Shown here: in pieces, positions 43,939 to 52,168 of the stretch | How the letters are laid out: each line of letters begins with the position of its first letter | Position numbering within the stretch: position 1 is the first letter of the stretch | Program-made: the position numbers and the translations under genes | The notes under the pieces: model-generated | Database searches by the model: none | The model's input: the letters and a program-made list of their open reading frames with translations, nothing else | Told to the model about the DNA's origin: nothing | Assembly: GCF_001715295.1 (NCBI RefSeq) | Contig: NZ_MDKB01000001.1 | Location: 742,360-806,359 of the forward strand | Source of the DNA: Streptomyces griseus | GTDB taxonomy: Bacteria > Actinomycetota > Actinomycetes > Streptomycetales > Streptomycetaceae | DNA length: 64,000 nucleotides | Direction: 5' to 3'

Positions 43939-45309
43939 ATGAAGTCACCCATGAGAAAGCGGCTGGGCCCGGCCTTCGCCGCGGCCGTGACGGCGACCGC
44001 GGTGCTGATGGCGCTCTCGGGCCCGACGAGCGCTCAGGCGGCGGCACCGGCGCCCGCGTCCGTCCCGCCCGCGGCCCCCGCGGCGGCCGCGGGCGACGAC
44101 TGGCTCCACACGGAGGGCAACCGCATCGTCGACAAGCAGGGCAACCGGGTCTGGCTCACCGGTGCCAACTGGTTCGGCTTCAACACGGGTGAGCGGGTCT
44201 TCCACGGCCTGTGGTCCGCCAACCTGGACACGATCACGCGGCAGATGGCGGAGCGGGGCATCAACATCCTGCGCGTACCGATCTCCACACAGCTGCTGCT
44301 GGAGTGGAAGAACGGGCAGGCGGCCGTCTCCAGCGCGGTCAACACCTGGGCCAACCCCGAGCTCAAGGACAAGACCACCCTGGGGGTCTTCGACGCCTTC
44401 CTCGGGGTGGCGGAGAAGTACGGCATCAAGGTCATGCTCGACGTCCACAGCGCGGAGGCCGACAACTCCGGCCATGTGTATCCCGTGTGGTGGAAGGGGG
44501 CGATCACCACCGAGCAGTTCTACTCCGCCTGGGAGTGGGTCACCGCCCGGTACCGGACCAACGACACCCTCGTCGCGATGGACATCAAGAACGAGCCGCA
44601 CGGCAAGCAGTCCGAGAGCCCGCGAGCCAAGTGGGACGGTTCCACCGACCAGGACAACTTCAAGTACACCTGCCAGACCGCCGGCAGGCGGATCCTCGCC
44701 GTCAACCCGGACGTCCTCGTCCTGTGCGAAGGCATCGAGATCTACCCCAAGGACGGCGCGAACTGGTCCTCCACCGCGGCCGCCGACTACCACGGCATGT
44801 GGTGGGGCGGAAACCTGCGCGGAGCAAGGGACCACCCGGTGGACCTCGGGGCGCAGCAGGACCAGCTGGTCTACTCGCCCCACGACTACGGCCCCCTCGT
44901 CTACCAGCAGCCCTGGTTCGAGGGCACGTGGGACCGCACCACGCTGGAACGTGACGTGTGGGACCCGAACTGGCTGTTCCTGCACAAGAACGGCACCGCA
45001 CCGCTGCTCGTCGGCGAATGGGGCGGACACCTGGACAACGGTCCGAACCAGAAGTGGATGACGGCGCTGCGTGATCTGATCGTGGAGAACGGGATCCACC
45101 AGACCTTCTGGTGCATCAACCCCAACTCCGGTGACACGGGCGGGTTGCTGGGGTACGACTGGGCGACGTGGGACGAGGCGAAGTACGCGATGCTCAAGCC
45201 CGCCCTCTGGCAGTCGGGTGGCAAGTTCGTCGGGCTCGACCACCAGGTCAGGCTCGGCGGCGCGGCGAGCACCACGGGCCTCAGCCTCACCGACCTGTAC
45301 GGCGGCTGA
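43939..45309 (+). CDS. Secreted glycoside hydrolase family 5 endoglucanase
   Basis: A 456-residue extracellular cellulase. A signal peptide (MKSPMRKRLGPAF and a hydrophobic core, cleavage near SAQAAA) and an Ala/Pro linker precede the GH5 barrel. The acid/base Glu is in VAMDIKNEPHG near residue 220, the nucleophile Glu in PLLVGEWGGH near residue 360, and ILRVPIS and SPHDYGP are other barrel-core strands. There is no carbohydrate-binding module, so it would act on soluble or accessible cellulose. The CebR box upstream fits. Start ATG 43939, with M5 an alternative. Confidence 0.9.
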   Translation: MKSPMRKRLGPAFAAAVTATAVLMALSGPTSAQAAAPAPASVPPAAPAAAAGDDWLHTEGNRIVDKQGNRVWLTGANWFGFNTGERVFHGLWSANLDTITRQMAERGINILRVPISTQLLLEWKNGQAAVSSAVNTWANPELKDKTTLGVFDAFLGVAEKYGIKVMLDVHSAEADNSGHVYPVWWKGAITTEQFYSAWEWVTARYRTNDTLVAMDIKNEPHGKQSESPRAKWDGSTDQDNFKYTCQTAGRRILAVNPDVLVLCEGIEIYPKDGANWSSTAAADYHGMWWGGNLRGARDHPVDLGAQQDQLVYSPHDYGPLVYQQPWFEGTWDRTTLERDVWDPNWLFLHKNGTAPLLVGEWGGHLDNGPNQKWMTALRDLIVENGIHQTFWCINPNSGDTGGLLGYDWATWDEAKYAMLKPALWQSGGKFVGLDHQVRLGGAASTTGLSLTDLYGG

Positions 45310-45415
45310 CCTCGCAGGCGAGTGTCACCCCCGAACTGTCCTGGGGTGCCGATGAATCCCACCCCCTCGGCGCCCCGGGACTCCACACAGGACGGGCGTC
45401 CGCCGGCTACGGCCG

Positions 45416-47551
45416 TCAGCCGTCCGTCCGCAGTGCGTTGATGAGCAGCAGGGCGATGTCGTCGCTGCCGGGCGTGAAGCGCTCGGCGTACCGCACGAGT
45501 GTGTCGGCGACCTCGTCCATGGTCCGGTCCAGAGCCAGGGCGAAGTGCTCCGCCAGCGCGGCGGTGGCGTCGTCGAAATCCACCCCCGGGGCCTCCACGA
45601 GCCCGTCGGTGAACAGGGCGAGCGCCGCACCGGGCGGGAGTGGGATCTCCACCGTCGGGTAACGGGACGCCGGATCGATGCCGAGCAGGAGACCTGGAGG
45701 CAGTGAAAGGGACTCGGTGCCCCCGTCGGGGTGCCGCAGCAGCGGCGCGGGGTGACCCGCGGTCGCCAGGCGGGCGGTGTGCGCAGCCAGGTCCAGGTGG
45801 ACGTACAGGCAGCTCGTGAACAGACCAGGATCGAGATCGGTGAGCAGCCGGTTGGTCCGCGCGAGCACTTCGTCGGGCGGCGCACCGGCCGAGGCGTGCA
45901 CGGCGGTACGGACCTGACCCATCAGCGCGGCGGCGTTCACGTTGTGGCCCTGTACGTCCCCGATGGCCGCCGCCGCCGTCGTCTCGTTCAGCCGGATCAG
46001 GTCGTAGAAGTCCCCGCCGATGCCCACGCCCCTGGTCGCAGGGAGGTAGCGGGCGGCGACGTCGAGGCCGGGGATCCGGGGCAGGGTGTGCGGCAGCAGG
46101 TGGGCCTGGAGGCTGTGTGCGAGCCGGTTCTTGGTGTCGTAGAGCCGGGCGCGGTCGAGGGCCTGGGCGAGCAGGCCCGCGATCGAGGACAGCAGGGCAC
46201 GTTCCTCGGGGTCGAAGGGGTGGGGCCGGTCGTAGGCGAGTACCAGTGAGCCCACCGGACGGCCGGAGACGATCAGTGGGAGGAACGCGCACGCGGGGAC
46301 GGCGTCGAGGAGGTTCGCGGCGGGGTAGGCGCGCGCCAGCTCCGTGACGTCGGCGAAGAAGCCGGGGACGCCGGTGATGAGCACGTGTGCGGCCGGGTTG
46401 TCCATGGTCAGCGGGGCGCCGTCGAAGCGGTCCATCAGCGTCGGCTGGCTGCCCCTGCGGCCTTCGATCTGCAGCCGCCCCTGTTCCGAGGTGAGCACGA
46501 GGAGGGACTGGATGCGGAAGGCCGACAGGAGCTGGTCGCCGGTCAGCTCGATCACGTCCTCGGTGCTGACGGCCTCGGTGAGCGTCGCCGCCAGGTGCAT
46601 CAGGTGGTACAGGGCGGTCGCCCTGTACGGCGCCGGGGAGGGTGGCGGCAGCGACGGCGGCGGTTCGCCGACCGGGTCGGGTTCCGTGGCGGGCAGGACG
46701 CGAACGCTGATGCCGGTGGCGTTCGGGAAGAGGTGGAAGTGCAGCCACCGGTCCGGGGGCCGCAGGGCGGTGAAGGACGTCTGCTGGCGGCTGATGACCG
46801 CGGCGCGGTAGTGGTCCTCGACGGCCGGGTCGTCCAGCCAGGGCAGCGACTCCCACGGCAGTGTGCCCAGCAGGTCGGTGGCGGGAGCCCCCAGGAGAGC
46901 GGCCGCGGCGTCGGTGAGGAACGTGAGGGTCCCGTCCAGGGCCAGCGCGCAGCTCCCGCCGGGAAGACGCTGGACGAATTCCATGGCCGCCGCGCTCTCC
47001 ACCGGTCCGGGAACGGGCGGGGCCGGCGGCGGAAGCACCCTGGGCCGGCTCCCCGGGCGTACCGGGTATCCGCTGCCCTCCGCCTGCTGCAGGAGCATGC
47101 CGAGGCCGTGGCAGCCGTTGACCACGGCCTGTCGCTCCTCGGGCGACAGCTCCTCGGGGTGCGAGCCGGGCCACAACAGCAGGAGCCCGCCCCGGACGGC
47201 CGCGCCGGTGCGGATCGGGGCGGCGCCCAGCGCGAAGTGGTAGGGCAGCACGAGCGCGGCACGCGGATAGCGGCGGGCCAGTTCCTCCTGGCTGCCGAGC
47301 CAGATCAGCGTCCGGTGGCGTACCGCGTCGGCCACCGGCATCGGGGAGGCGAGCGGTACCCGGGTCCAGGGAGTGGCCAGCTGGGCGGGGACTCCGGACA
47401 GCGTGGTCAGCTGCAGCGCGCTGTCGTTCCCCGGCAGCAGGTACACCATGGCCACCGAGGCGCCGGTCTCCCGCAGCACATGAGCGACGGCGCTGTCCAG
47501 GAACTCGGTGCCGGAACCCTGGGCGGCGGCGGAGGCGGCTCGGTCCTGCAC
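45416..47551 (-). CDS. SpoIIE-type PP2C phosphatase with GAF and PAS domains
   Basis: A 711-residue multi-domain signalling protein. Residues 1-160 resemble a GAF domain, about 185-300 a PAS domain (CALALDGTLTFLTDAAAALLG), about 325-480 another GAF (PVGSLVLAYDRPHPFD), and about 500-711 the PP2C/SpoIIE phosphatase. The phosphatase metal-binding Asp residues are in GIGGDFYDLIRL, GDVQGHN and FTDGLVEA, with SDDIALLLI at the end. Such proteins dephosphorylate anti-anti-sigma factors. No anti-sigma partner lies nearby. GTG 47551 has GAGAG upstream. Confidence 0.87.
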   Translation of the reverse strand: MQDRAASAAAQGSGTEFLDSAVAHVLRETGASVAMVYLLPGNDSALQLTTLSGVPAQLATPWTRVPLASPMPVADAVRHRTLIWLGSQEELARRYPRAALVLPYHFALGAAPIRTGAAVRGGLLLLWPGSHPEELSPEERQAVVNGCHGLGMLLQQAEGSGYPVRPGSRPRVLPPPAPPVPGPVESAAAMEFVQRLPGGSCALALDGTLTFLTDAAAALLGAPATDLLGTLPWESLPWLDDPAVEDHYRAAVISRQQTSFTALRPPDRWLHFHLFPNATGISVRVLPATEPDPVGEPPPSLPPPSPAPYRATALYHLMHLAATLTEAVSTEDVIELTGDQLLSAFRIQSLLVLTSEQGRLQIEGRRGSQPTLMDRFDGAPLTMDNPAAHVLITGVPGFFADVTELARAYPAANLLDAVPACAFLPLIVSGRPVGSLVLAYDRPHPFDPEERALLSSIAGLLAQALDRARLYDTKNRLAHSLQAHLLPHTLPRIPGLDVAARYLPATRGVGIGGDFYDLIRLNETTAAAAIGDVQGHNVNAAALMGQVRTAVHASAGAPPDEVLARTNRLLTDLDPGLFTSCLYVHLDLAAHTARLATAGHPAPLLRHPDGGTESLSLPPGLLLGIDPASRYPTVEIPLPPGAALALFTDGLVEAPGVDFDDATAALAEHFALALDRTMDEVADTLVRYAERFTPGSDDIALLLINALRTDG

Positions 47552-47659
47552 GCTCTCAACCCTTCCCGACGAGGGGCGGCTGGGTGTCCGCTTCGGAATA
47601 CGGCATATACCGGACGATACGCCCCCAGCCTACCCAGGACACGGCAAGGCGTGGAGACG

Positions 47660-47699
47660 CACGAGGGCCCGGATGCCGGGGAGCATCCGGGCCCTCGTG
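47660..47699 (-). terminator. Terminator downstream of pssA
   Basis: A 17-bp perfect stem, arms 47660-47676 and 47683-47699 (CACGAGGGCCCGGATGC and complement), 6-base loop. It lies 81 bases past the pssA stop in the direction of transcription and isolates the phosphatase gene. Confidence 0.75.
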
Positions 47700-47779
47700 T
47701 GTGATGTCCGACGGGTTCTCGGGCTGTCGTCCGCACCACGCCGGTCGGCCGACCGGACCTGGTCCGGAGACCGAAGAGC

Positions 47780-48634
47780 CTAGGGAAGCTGGGCCGCCCG
47801 AGCCTCACGCCGGTTGTCGCGGAAGGTGTTCACCCGCCGCGCCGTGGCGAAGAGCGGGATCACCGCACCCAGCACGACCTGCAGCGCACAGCCGGTCTGC
47901 AGAAGCAGCTGTCCACCGGGGGCGTCGAACGCCCATGCGGCCAGGAGCCCCATCGCGGCCACGATCCAGCTGAGCATCGCCACCGCCAGGACACCGCGCG
48001 GTTTCGGGTACTCGACCCGGCTGACCATGAGCCACGCCACTCCGATGATCGCGAGCAGCGTCGGCACGAACGGCAACTCCAGGAGCACGATGGAGACGAC
48101 CGTGAGCGCCCCGAACGGGCTCGGCATGCCCTGGAACATGCCGTCCTTCAAGGTCACGCAGGAGAATCTGGCGAGCCTGAGCACCACCGCCAGCAGCACG
48201 ACGATCGCCGCGAGCGCCGACACCCTCTGGTGTGCGTCGTCCGCGACCATCCCGTACACCAGGACGAAGTACGCCGGGGCGAGCCCGAAGCTGATCAGGT
48301 CGGAGAGGTTGTCCAGCTCCGCACCCATCGGCGAGGACCGCAGCTTGCGCGCCACGAGCCCGTCGAAGAGGTCGAACACGGCCGCCATGAGCATGAGGAT
48401 CACCGCGGTGGCGGCGGAGTGCCGGGCCATACCCGACTCGTCGCTGCCCGTGAGGTGCGGGATGAGGATCCCCGTGGTGGTGAAGTACACCGCCATGAAG
48501 CCGCAGGTGGCATTGCCCAGGGTCAGGGTGTCCGCTATCGACAGCCTCATCGACAGGGGCATGTCCTGCGTTCCGTCGGCGTCCTCGTCCTCCGGAACCC
48601 AGCCGGCCGGTGTATCAGGATCAATCACGGTCAA
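47780..48634 (-). CDS. pssA: CDP-diacylglycerol-serine O-phosphatidyltransferase
   Basis: A 284-residue membrane enzyme that makes phosphatidylserine. The complete CDP-alcohol phosphotransferase motif D(x2)DG(x2)AR(x8)G(x3)D(x3)D is visible as DLFDGLVARK, then G and DNLSD near residue 88. About seven hydrophobic helices follow an acidic N-terminus. The longest form starts at TTG 48634, seven bases after GGGGGTGA; GTG 48628 is the alternative. It overlaps the psd stop by 14 or 8 bases, so psd-pssA are co-translated and together make phosphatidylethanolamine. Confidence 0.92.
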   Translation of the reverse strand: MTVIDPDTPAGWVPEDEDADGTQDMPLSMRLSIADTLTLGNATCGFMAVYFTTTGILIPHLTGSDESGMARHSAATAVILMLMAAVFDLFDGLVARKLRSSPMGAELDNLSDLISFGLAPAYFVLVYGMVADDAHQRVSALAAIVVLLAVVLRLARFSCVTLKDGMFQGMPSPFGALTVVSIVLLELPFVPTLLAIIGVAWLMVSRVEYPKPRGVLAVAMLSWIVAAMGLLAAWAFDAPGGQLLLQTGCALQVVLGAVIPLFATARRVNTFRDNRREARAAQLP

Positions 48635-49268
48635 TTCGAGTCACCCCCGCGGTGGTGGCCTGTCCGACCTCGACCGCGACCTCGACACCTTCCGGGAGGT
48701 AGATGTCGACGCGCGAGCCGAAGCGGATCAGACCGATGCGTTCGCCCTGCTCCACCTTCGTGCCCTGCGGGAGGTAGGGCACGATACGACGGGCGACCGC
48801 TCCTGCGATCTGCACCATCTCGATGTCGCCGAGCTCGGTGTCGAAGTGCCAGACAACGCGCTCGTTGTTCTCGCTCTCCTTGTTGAACGCCGGGACGAAC
48901 CCGCCCGGGATGTGCTCCACCGATGTCACGGTGCCGGCCAGCGGTGCCCGGTTGACGTGGACGTTGAGGGGGCTCATGAAGATCGCGACGCGGGTGCGTC
49001 CGTCCTTCCACGGCATGATGCTCTGCACCACGCCGTCGGCCGGCGAGATGACCCGGCCCTGCGTGATCTCGCGCTCGGGGTCACGGAAGAACCACAGCAT
49101 GCCCGCCGCGAGCGCGGTGGTGGGCACGGCCACGGCGGCCCAGCGCCCGGACCGGCGGGACCGGGCGAGGCTGAGGGCCGCGGTGGCGACGGTCGGCAGG
49201 AGCCACGGCGATGCTCCGCGCGCAAGGCGGACCCCGCCGCGGGGTGCGGAGGTTTGGCTGTCGGGCAT
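48621..49268 (-). CDS. psd: Phosphatidylserine decarboxylase
   Basis: A 215-residue enzyme of the short, archaeal-type (PSD-B) class. The pyruvoyl-forming Gly-Ser is in IRFGSRVDIYLP near residue 186; ISPADGVVQS and HVNRAPLAGTV are catalytic-site strands. An N-terminal hydrophobic stretch (about 35-60) anchors it in the membrane. ATG 49268 with GAAGG upstream is preferred over a start twelve codons earlier. It precedes pssA in the same operon and completes phosphatidylethanolamine synthesis, a major Streptomyces lipid. Confidence 0.9.
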   Translation of the reverse strand: MPDSQTSAPRGGVRLARGASPWLLPTVATAALSLARSRRSGRWAAVAVPTTALAAGMLWFFRDPEREITQGRVISPADGVVQSIMPWKDGRTRVAIFMSPLNVHVNRAPLAGTVTSVEHIPGGFVPAFNKESENNERVVWHFDTELGDIEMVQIAGAVARRIVPYLPQGTKVEQGERIGLIRFGSRVDIYLPEGVEVAVEVGQATTAGVTRIDRD

Positions 49269-49449
49269 GGATGACCTTCGTAGCGGATGATGCCGCGCTG
49301 GCAACGGGGGGACGGCGGCTTTCCGGCGATGCTATCGGGTGCGAGAGGCAACTGGGCAAGCCAGCAGCCGAGTCGGACAGCTGACGGCCTCCCGACGAGG
49401 GCGACTCGATGTGATCTTCTTCGCCACCAAACCTCCTCGAAAGGGACAA

Positions 49450-50655
49450 TCAGCCTGGGATCCGGTACTCCTCCAGGAGCCGGCGACCGATGATCATTTT
49501 CTGGATCTCGGCGGTACCTTCACCGATCAGCAGCATCGGGGCCTCGCGGTAGAGGCGCTCGATCTCGTACTCCTTGGAGAAGCCGTAACCGCCGTGGATG
49601 CGGAAGGCGTCCTCGACGACTTCCTTGCAGTACTCGGAGGCGAGGTACTTCGCCATCCCTGCCTCCAGGTCGTTCCGCTCGCCGGAGTCCTTCTTGCGTG
49701 CCGCATTCACCATCATCGCATGGGCCGCTTCGACCTTGGTGGCCATTTCGGCCAGTTTGAACTGGATCGCCTGGTGCTGGGCGATCGCCTTTCCGAAGGT
49801 GTGGCGCTGCTGGGCGTACGAAATACCCAATTCGAATGCACGCTGTGCGACACCGCAGCCACGCGCTGCGACATTCACGCGTCCGACCTCGACGCCGTCC
49901 ATCATTTGGTAAAAACCCCGGCCGGTGGTGCCGCCGAGCACACGATTGGCCGGAATGCGCAGTCCGTCCATGATGAGCTCGGTCGTGTCGACGCCCTTGT
50001 AACCCATCTTGTCGATCTTTCCCGGGATGGTGAGACCCGGCCGGACCTCACCGAATCCGGCTTCCTTCTCCACCAGGAAGGTCGTCATCGACCTGTGCGG
50101 GGCCGTGCCCTCCGGGTGTCCTTCGTCACTCCGGCACAGAACGGCGACGAGTGTGGAGGTGCCGCCGTTCGTCAGCCACATCTTCTGGCCGTCCAGGACG
50201 TACTCGTCGCCGTCCTTCACGCCCTTGGACGTGATCGCGGAGACGTCGGAGCCCAGCCCCGGCTCCGACATCGAGAAGGCCCCGCGTACCTCGCCCAGCG
50301 CCATACGCGGCAGGAACGTGTCCTTCTGCTCCTGCGTGCCGTGCTGCTTGAGCATGTAGGCCACGATGAAGTGCGTGTTGATGATGCCGGAGACGCTCAT
50401 CCAGCCCCGGGCGATCTCCTCCACGCACAGCGCGTAGGTGAGGAGTGACTCGCCCAGACCGCCGTACTCCTCGGGGATCATCAGCCCGAACAGGCCGAGC
50501 TCCTTGAGTCCTTCGACGATCTGTGTCGGGTACTCGTCGCGGTGCTCCAGTCCGGTCGCGACCGGGATGATCTCCTTGTCGACGAAATCCCGGACCGTGG
50601 AGAGGATCTCCTGCTGGACATCGGTCAGACCGGCGGTCTGCGCGAGTCGGCTCAT
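49450..50655 (-). CDS. mcd: Acyl-CoA dehydrogenase, probable methylsuccinyl-CoA dehydrogenase
   Basis: A 401-residue FAD enzyme of the acyl-CoA dehydrogenase family. ITSKGVKDGDEYVLDGQKMWLTNGGT, FGKAIAQHQAIQFKLAEM and IHGGYGFSKEYEIERLYREAP are the conserved blocks, with the catalytic Glu in IGEGTAEIQ near residue 385. Two bases separate it from mch, the mesaconyl-CoA hydratase gene. In this operon it should oxidise (2S)-methylsuccinyl-CoA to mesaconyl-CoA. Some Mcd enzymes have a long N-terminal extension; this one does not, so the assignment rests on context. Confidence 0.85.
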   Translation of the reverse strand: MSRLAQTAGLTDVQQEILSTVRDFVDKEIIPVATGLEHRDEYPTQIVEGLKELGLFGLMIPEEYGGLGESLLTYALCVEEIARGWMSVSGIINTHFIVAYMLKQHGTQEQKDTFLPRMALGEVRGAFSMSEPGLGSDVSAITSKGVKDGDEYVLDGQKMWLTNGGTSTLVAVLCRSDEGHPEGTAPHRSMTTFLVEKEAGFGEVRPGLTIPGKIDKMGYKGVDTTELIMDGLRIPANRVLGGTTGRGFYQMMDGVEVGRVNVAARGCGVAQRAFELGISYAQQRHTFGKAIAQHQAIQFKLAEMATKVEAAHAMMVNAARKKDSGERNDLEAGMAKYLASEYCKEVVEDAFRIHGGYGFSKEYEIERLYREAPMLLIGEGTAEIQKMIIGRRLLEEYRIPG

Positions 50656-50657
50656 GG

Positions 50658-51185
50658 CTACTTCTCCCCGTTCTTCTGCGGCGGCTGCACCAATTCCGGG
50701 CGGCCGGGCTGCTCTCCGCCGCGCTCCTGGATGTACGTCTCGGTGGGGACCATCACCTTGCGGCGGAACACGCAGACGAGCGTGCCGTCCTGTGTGTAGC
50801 CCTTCGTCTCGACGTACACGATGCCGCGGTCGCTCTTCGACCTCGACGGCGTCTTGTCGAGCACGGTCGTCTCGCCGTAGATCGTGTCGCCGTGGAACGT
50901 CGGAGCCACGTGCTTGAGTGACTCCACCTCCAGGTTGGCGATCGCCTTTCCGGAGACGTCCGGCACGGACATGCCGAGCAACAGTGAATAGACGTAGTTG
51001 CCGACGACGACGTTCTTCCCGAAATCCGTCGTCCGCTCGGCGTAGTTGCTGTCCATGTGCAGCGGGTGGTGATTCATGGTCAGCAGGCAGAAGAGGTGGT
51101 CGTCGTACTCCGTGACCGTCTTTCCCGGCCAGTGCTTGTAGACGGCACCGACCTCGAACTCCTCGTAGGTGCGCCCGAACTGCAT
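50658..51185 (-). CDS. mch: MaoC-type hydratase, probable mesaconyl-CoA hydratase
   Basis: A 175-residue hot-dog-fold hydratase. GRTYEEFEVGAVYKHWPGKTVTEYDDHLFCLLTMNHHPLH is a MaoC signature: the Asp and His of the catalytic dyad are in the HxxLH-type segment. It hydrates mesaconyl-CoA to beta-methylmalyl-CoA. It lies two bases after mcl and two before mcd. The C-terminus is short and polar. ATG 51185 is set by the family start MQFGRTYEEF; the frame upstream is not conserved. Confidence 0.85.
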   Translation of the reverse strand: MQFGRTYEEFEVGAVYKHWPGKTVTEYDDHLFCLLTMNHHPLHMDSNYAERTTDFGKNVVVGNYVYSLLLGMSVPDVSGKAIANLEVESLKHVAPTFHGDTIYGETTVLDKTPSRSKSDRGIVYVETKGYTQDGTLVCVFRRKVMVPTETYIQERGGEQPGRPELVQPPQKNGEK

Positions 51186-51187
51186 GA

Positions 51188-52168
51188 TCAGGCCTCCGGA
51201 GCTTCGAACGTGGAGGTGCGCCGCATGCCGGCCGCGCGGCCCTTGCCCGCGATGACGAGTGCCATCTTGCGGCTGGCCTCGTCGATCATCTCGTCGCCGA
51301 GCATCGCCGAGCCCTTCTTGCCGCCCTCCTCGGAGGTGCACCAGTCGTACGCCTCGAGGATCAGCTCGGCGTGGTCGTAGTCGTCCTGGGAGGGTGAGAA
51401 CACCTCGTTGGCGGCGTCCACCTGACCGGGATGCAGCACCCACTTGCCGTCGAAGCCCAGCGCGGCGGCACGGCCCGCGACCTCGCGGTACGCGTCCACG
51501 TCGCGGATCTGCAGGAACGGTCCGTCGATGGCCTGCAGGTCGTGCGCACGGGCGGCCATCAGGATGCGCATCAGGATGTAGTGGTACGCGTCCGCCGGGT
51601 AGCCCGGCGGCTGCTGGCCCACGACCAGCGTCTTCATGTTGATCGAGGCCATGAAGTCGGCCGGGCCGAAGATCAGGGTCTCCAGGCGGGGCGAGGCGGC
51701 GGCGATGTCGTCGATGTTCACCAGGCCCTTGGCGTTCTCGATCTGCGCCTCGATGCCGATCCGGCCGGCCTCGAAGCCCATCGTCTTCTCGATCTGCGTC
51801 AGCAGCAGGTCCAGCGCCACGACCTGCTGCGCGTCCTGGACCTTCGGCAGCATGATGCAGTCGAGGTTGGGGCCCGCACCCTCGACGACCGTGATGACGT
51901 CGCGGTACGTCCAGTGCGTCGTCCAGTCGTTCACGCGCACGACCCGGGTCTTGCCCGTCCAGTCGCCGTTGTTCAGCGCGTCGACGATGTGGTGCCGGGC
52001 GCCTTCCTTGGCCAGGGGCGCGCAGGCGTCCTCCAGGTCGAGGAAGACCTGGTCGGCCGGGAGACCCTGGGCCTTCTCCAGGAACCTCGGGTTGGAGCCG
52101 GGCACCGCCAGGCAGGAACGGCGCGGACGCAGCCGGTTCACGGGGGCGGCGGGCGACGGGCTGGTCAT
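51188..52168 (-). CDS. mcl: HpcH/HpaI-type CoA lyase, probable malyl-CoA/beta-methylmalyl-CoA lyase
   Basis: A 326-residue TIM-barrel lyase of the CitE/Mcl group. RSCLAVPGSNPRFLEKA starts the family, DLEDACAP carries a metal-binding acid, IEAQIENAKGLVNIDDIA the second, and WVLHPGQVDAANEVF the C-terminal block. It splits beta-methylmalyl-CoA to glyoxylate and propionyl-CoA. The start overlaps the ecm stop by four bases (ATGA). It is two bases upstream of mch. A malate-synthase-coupled thioesterase is not in the window. Confidence 0.88.
   Translation of the reverse strand: MTSPSPAAPVNRLRPRRSCLAVPGSNPRFLEKAQGLPADQVFLDLEDACAPLAKEGARHHIVDALNNGDWTGKTRVVRVNDWTTHWTYRDVITVVEGAGPNLDCIMLPKVQDAQQVVALDLLLTQIEKTMGFEAGRIGIEAQIENAKGLVNIDDIAAASPRLETLIFGPADFMASINMKTLVVGQQPPGYPADAYHYILMRILMAARAHDLQAIDGPFLQIRDVDAYREVAGRAAALGFDGKWVLHPGQVDAANEVFSPSQDDYDHAELILEAYDWCTSEEGGKKGSAMLGDEMIDEASRKMALVIAGKGRAAGMRRTSTFEAPEA

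Noticed and set aside
49450..50655. Isovaleryl-CoA or butyryl-CoA dehydrogenase of beta-oxidation
   Set aside because: The tight operon with mch, mcl, ecm and ccr makes methylsuccinyl-CoA dehydrogenase more likely, although the sequence alone does not exclude it.
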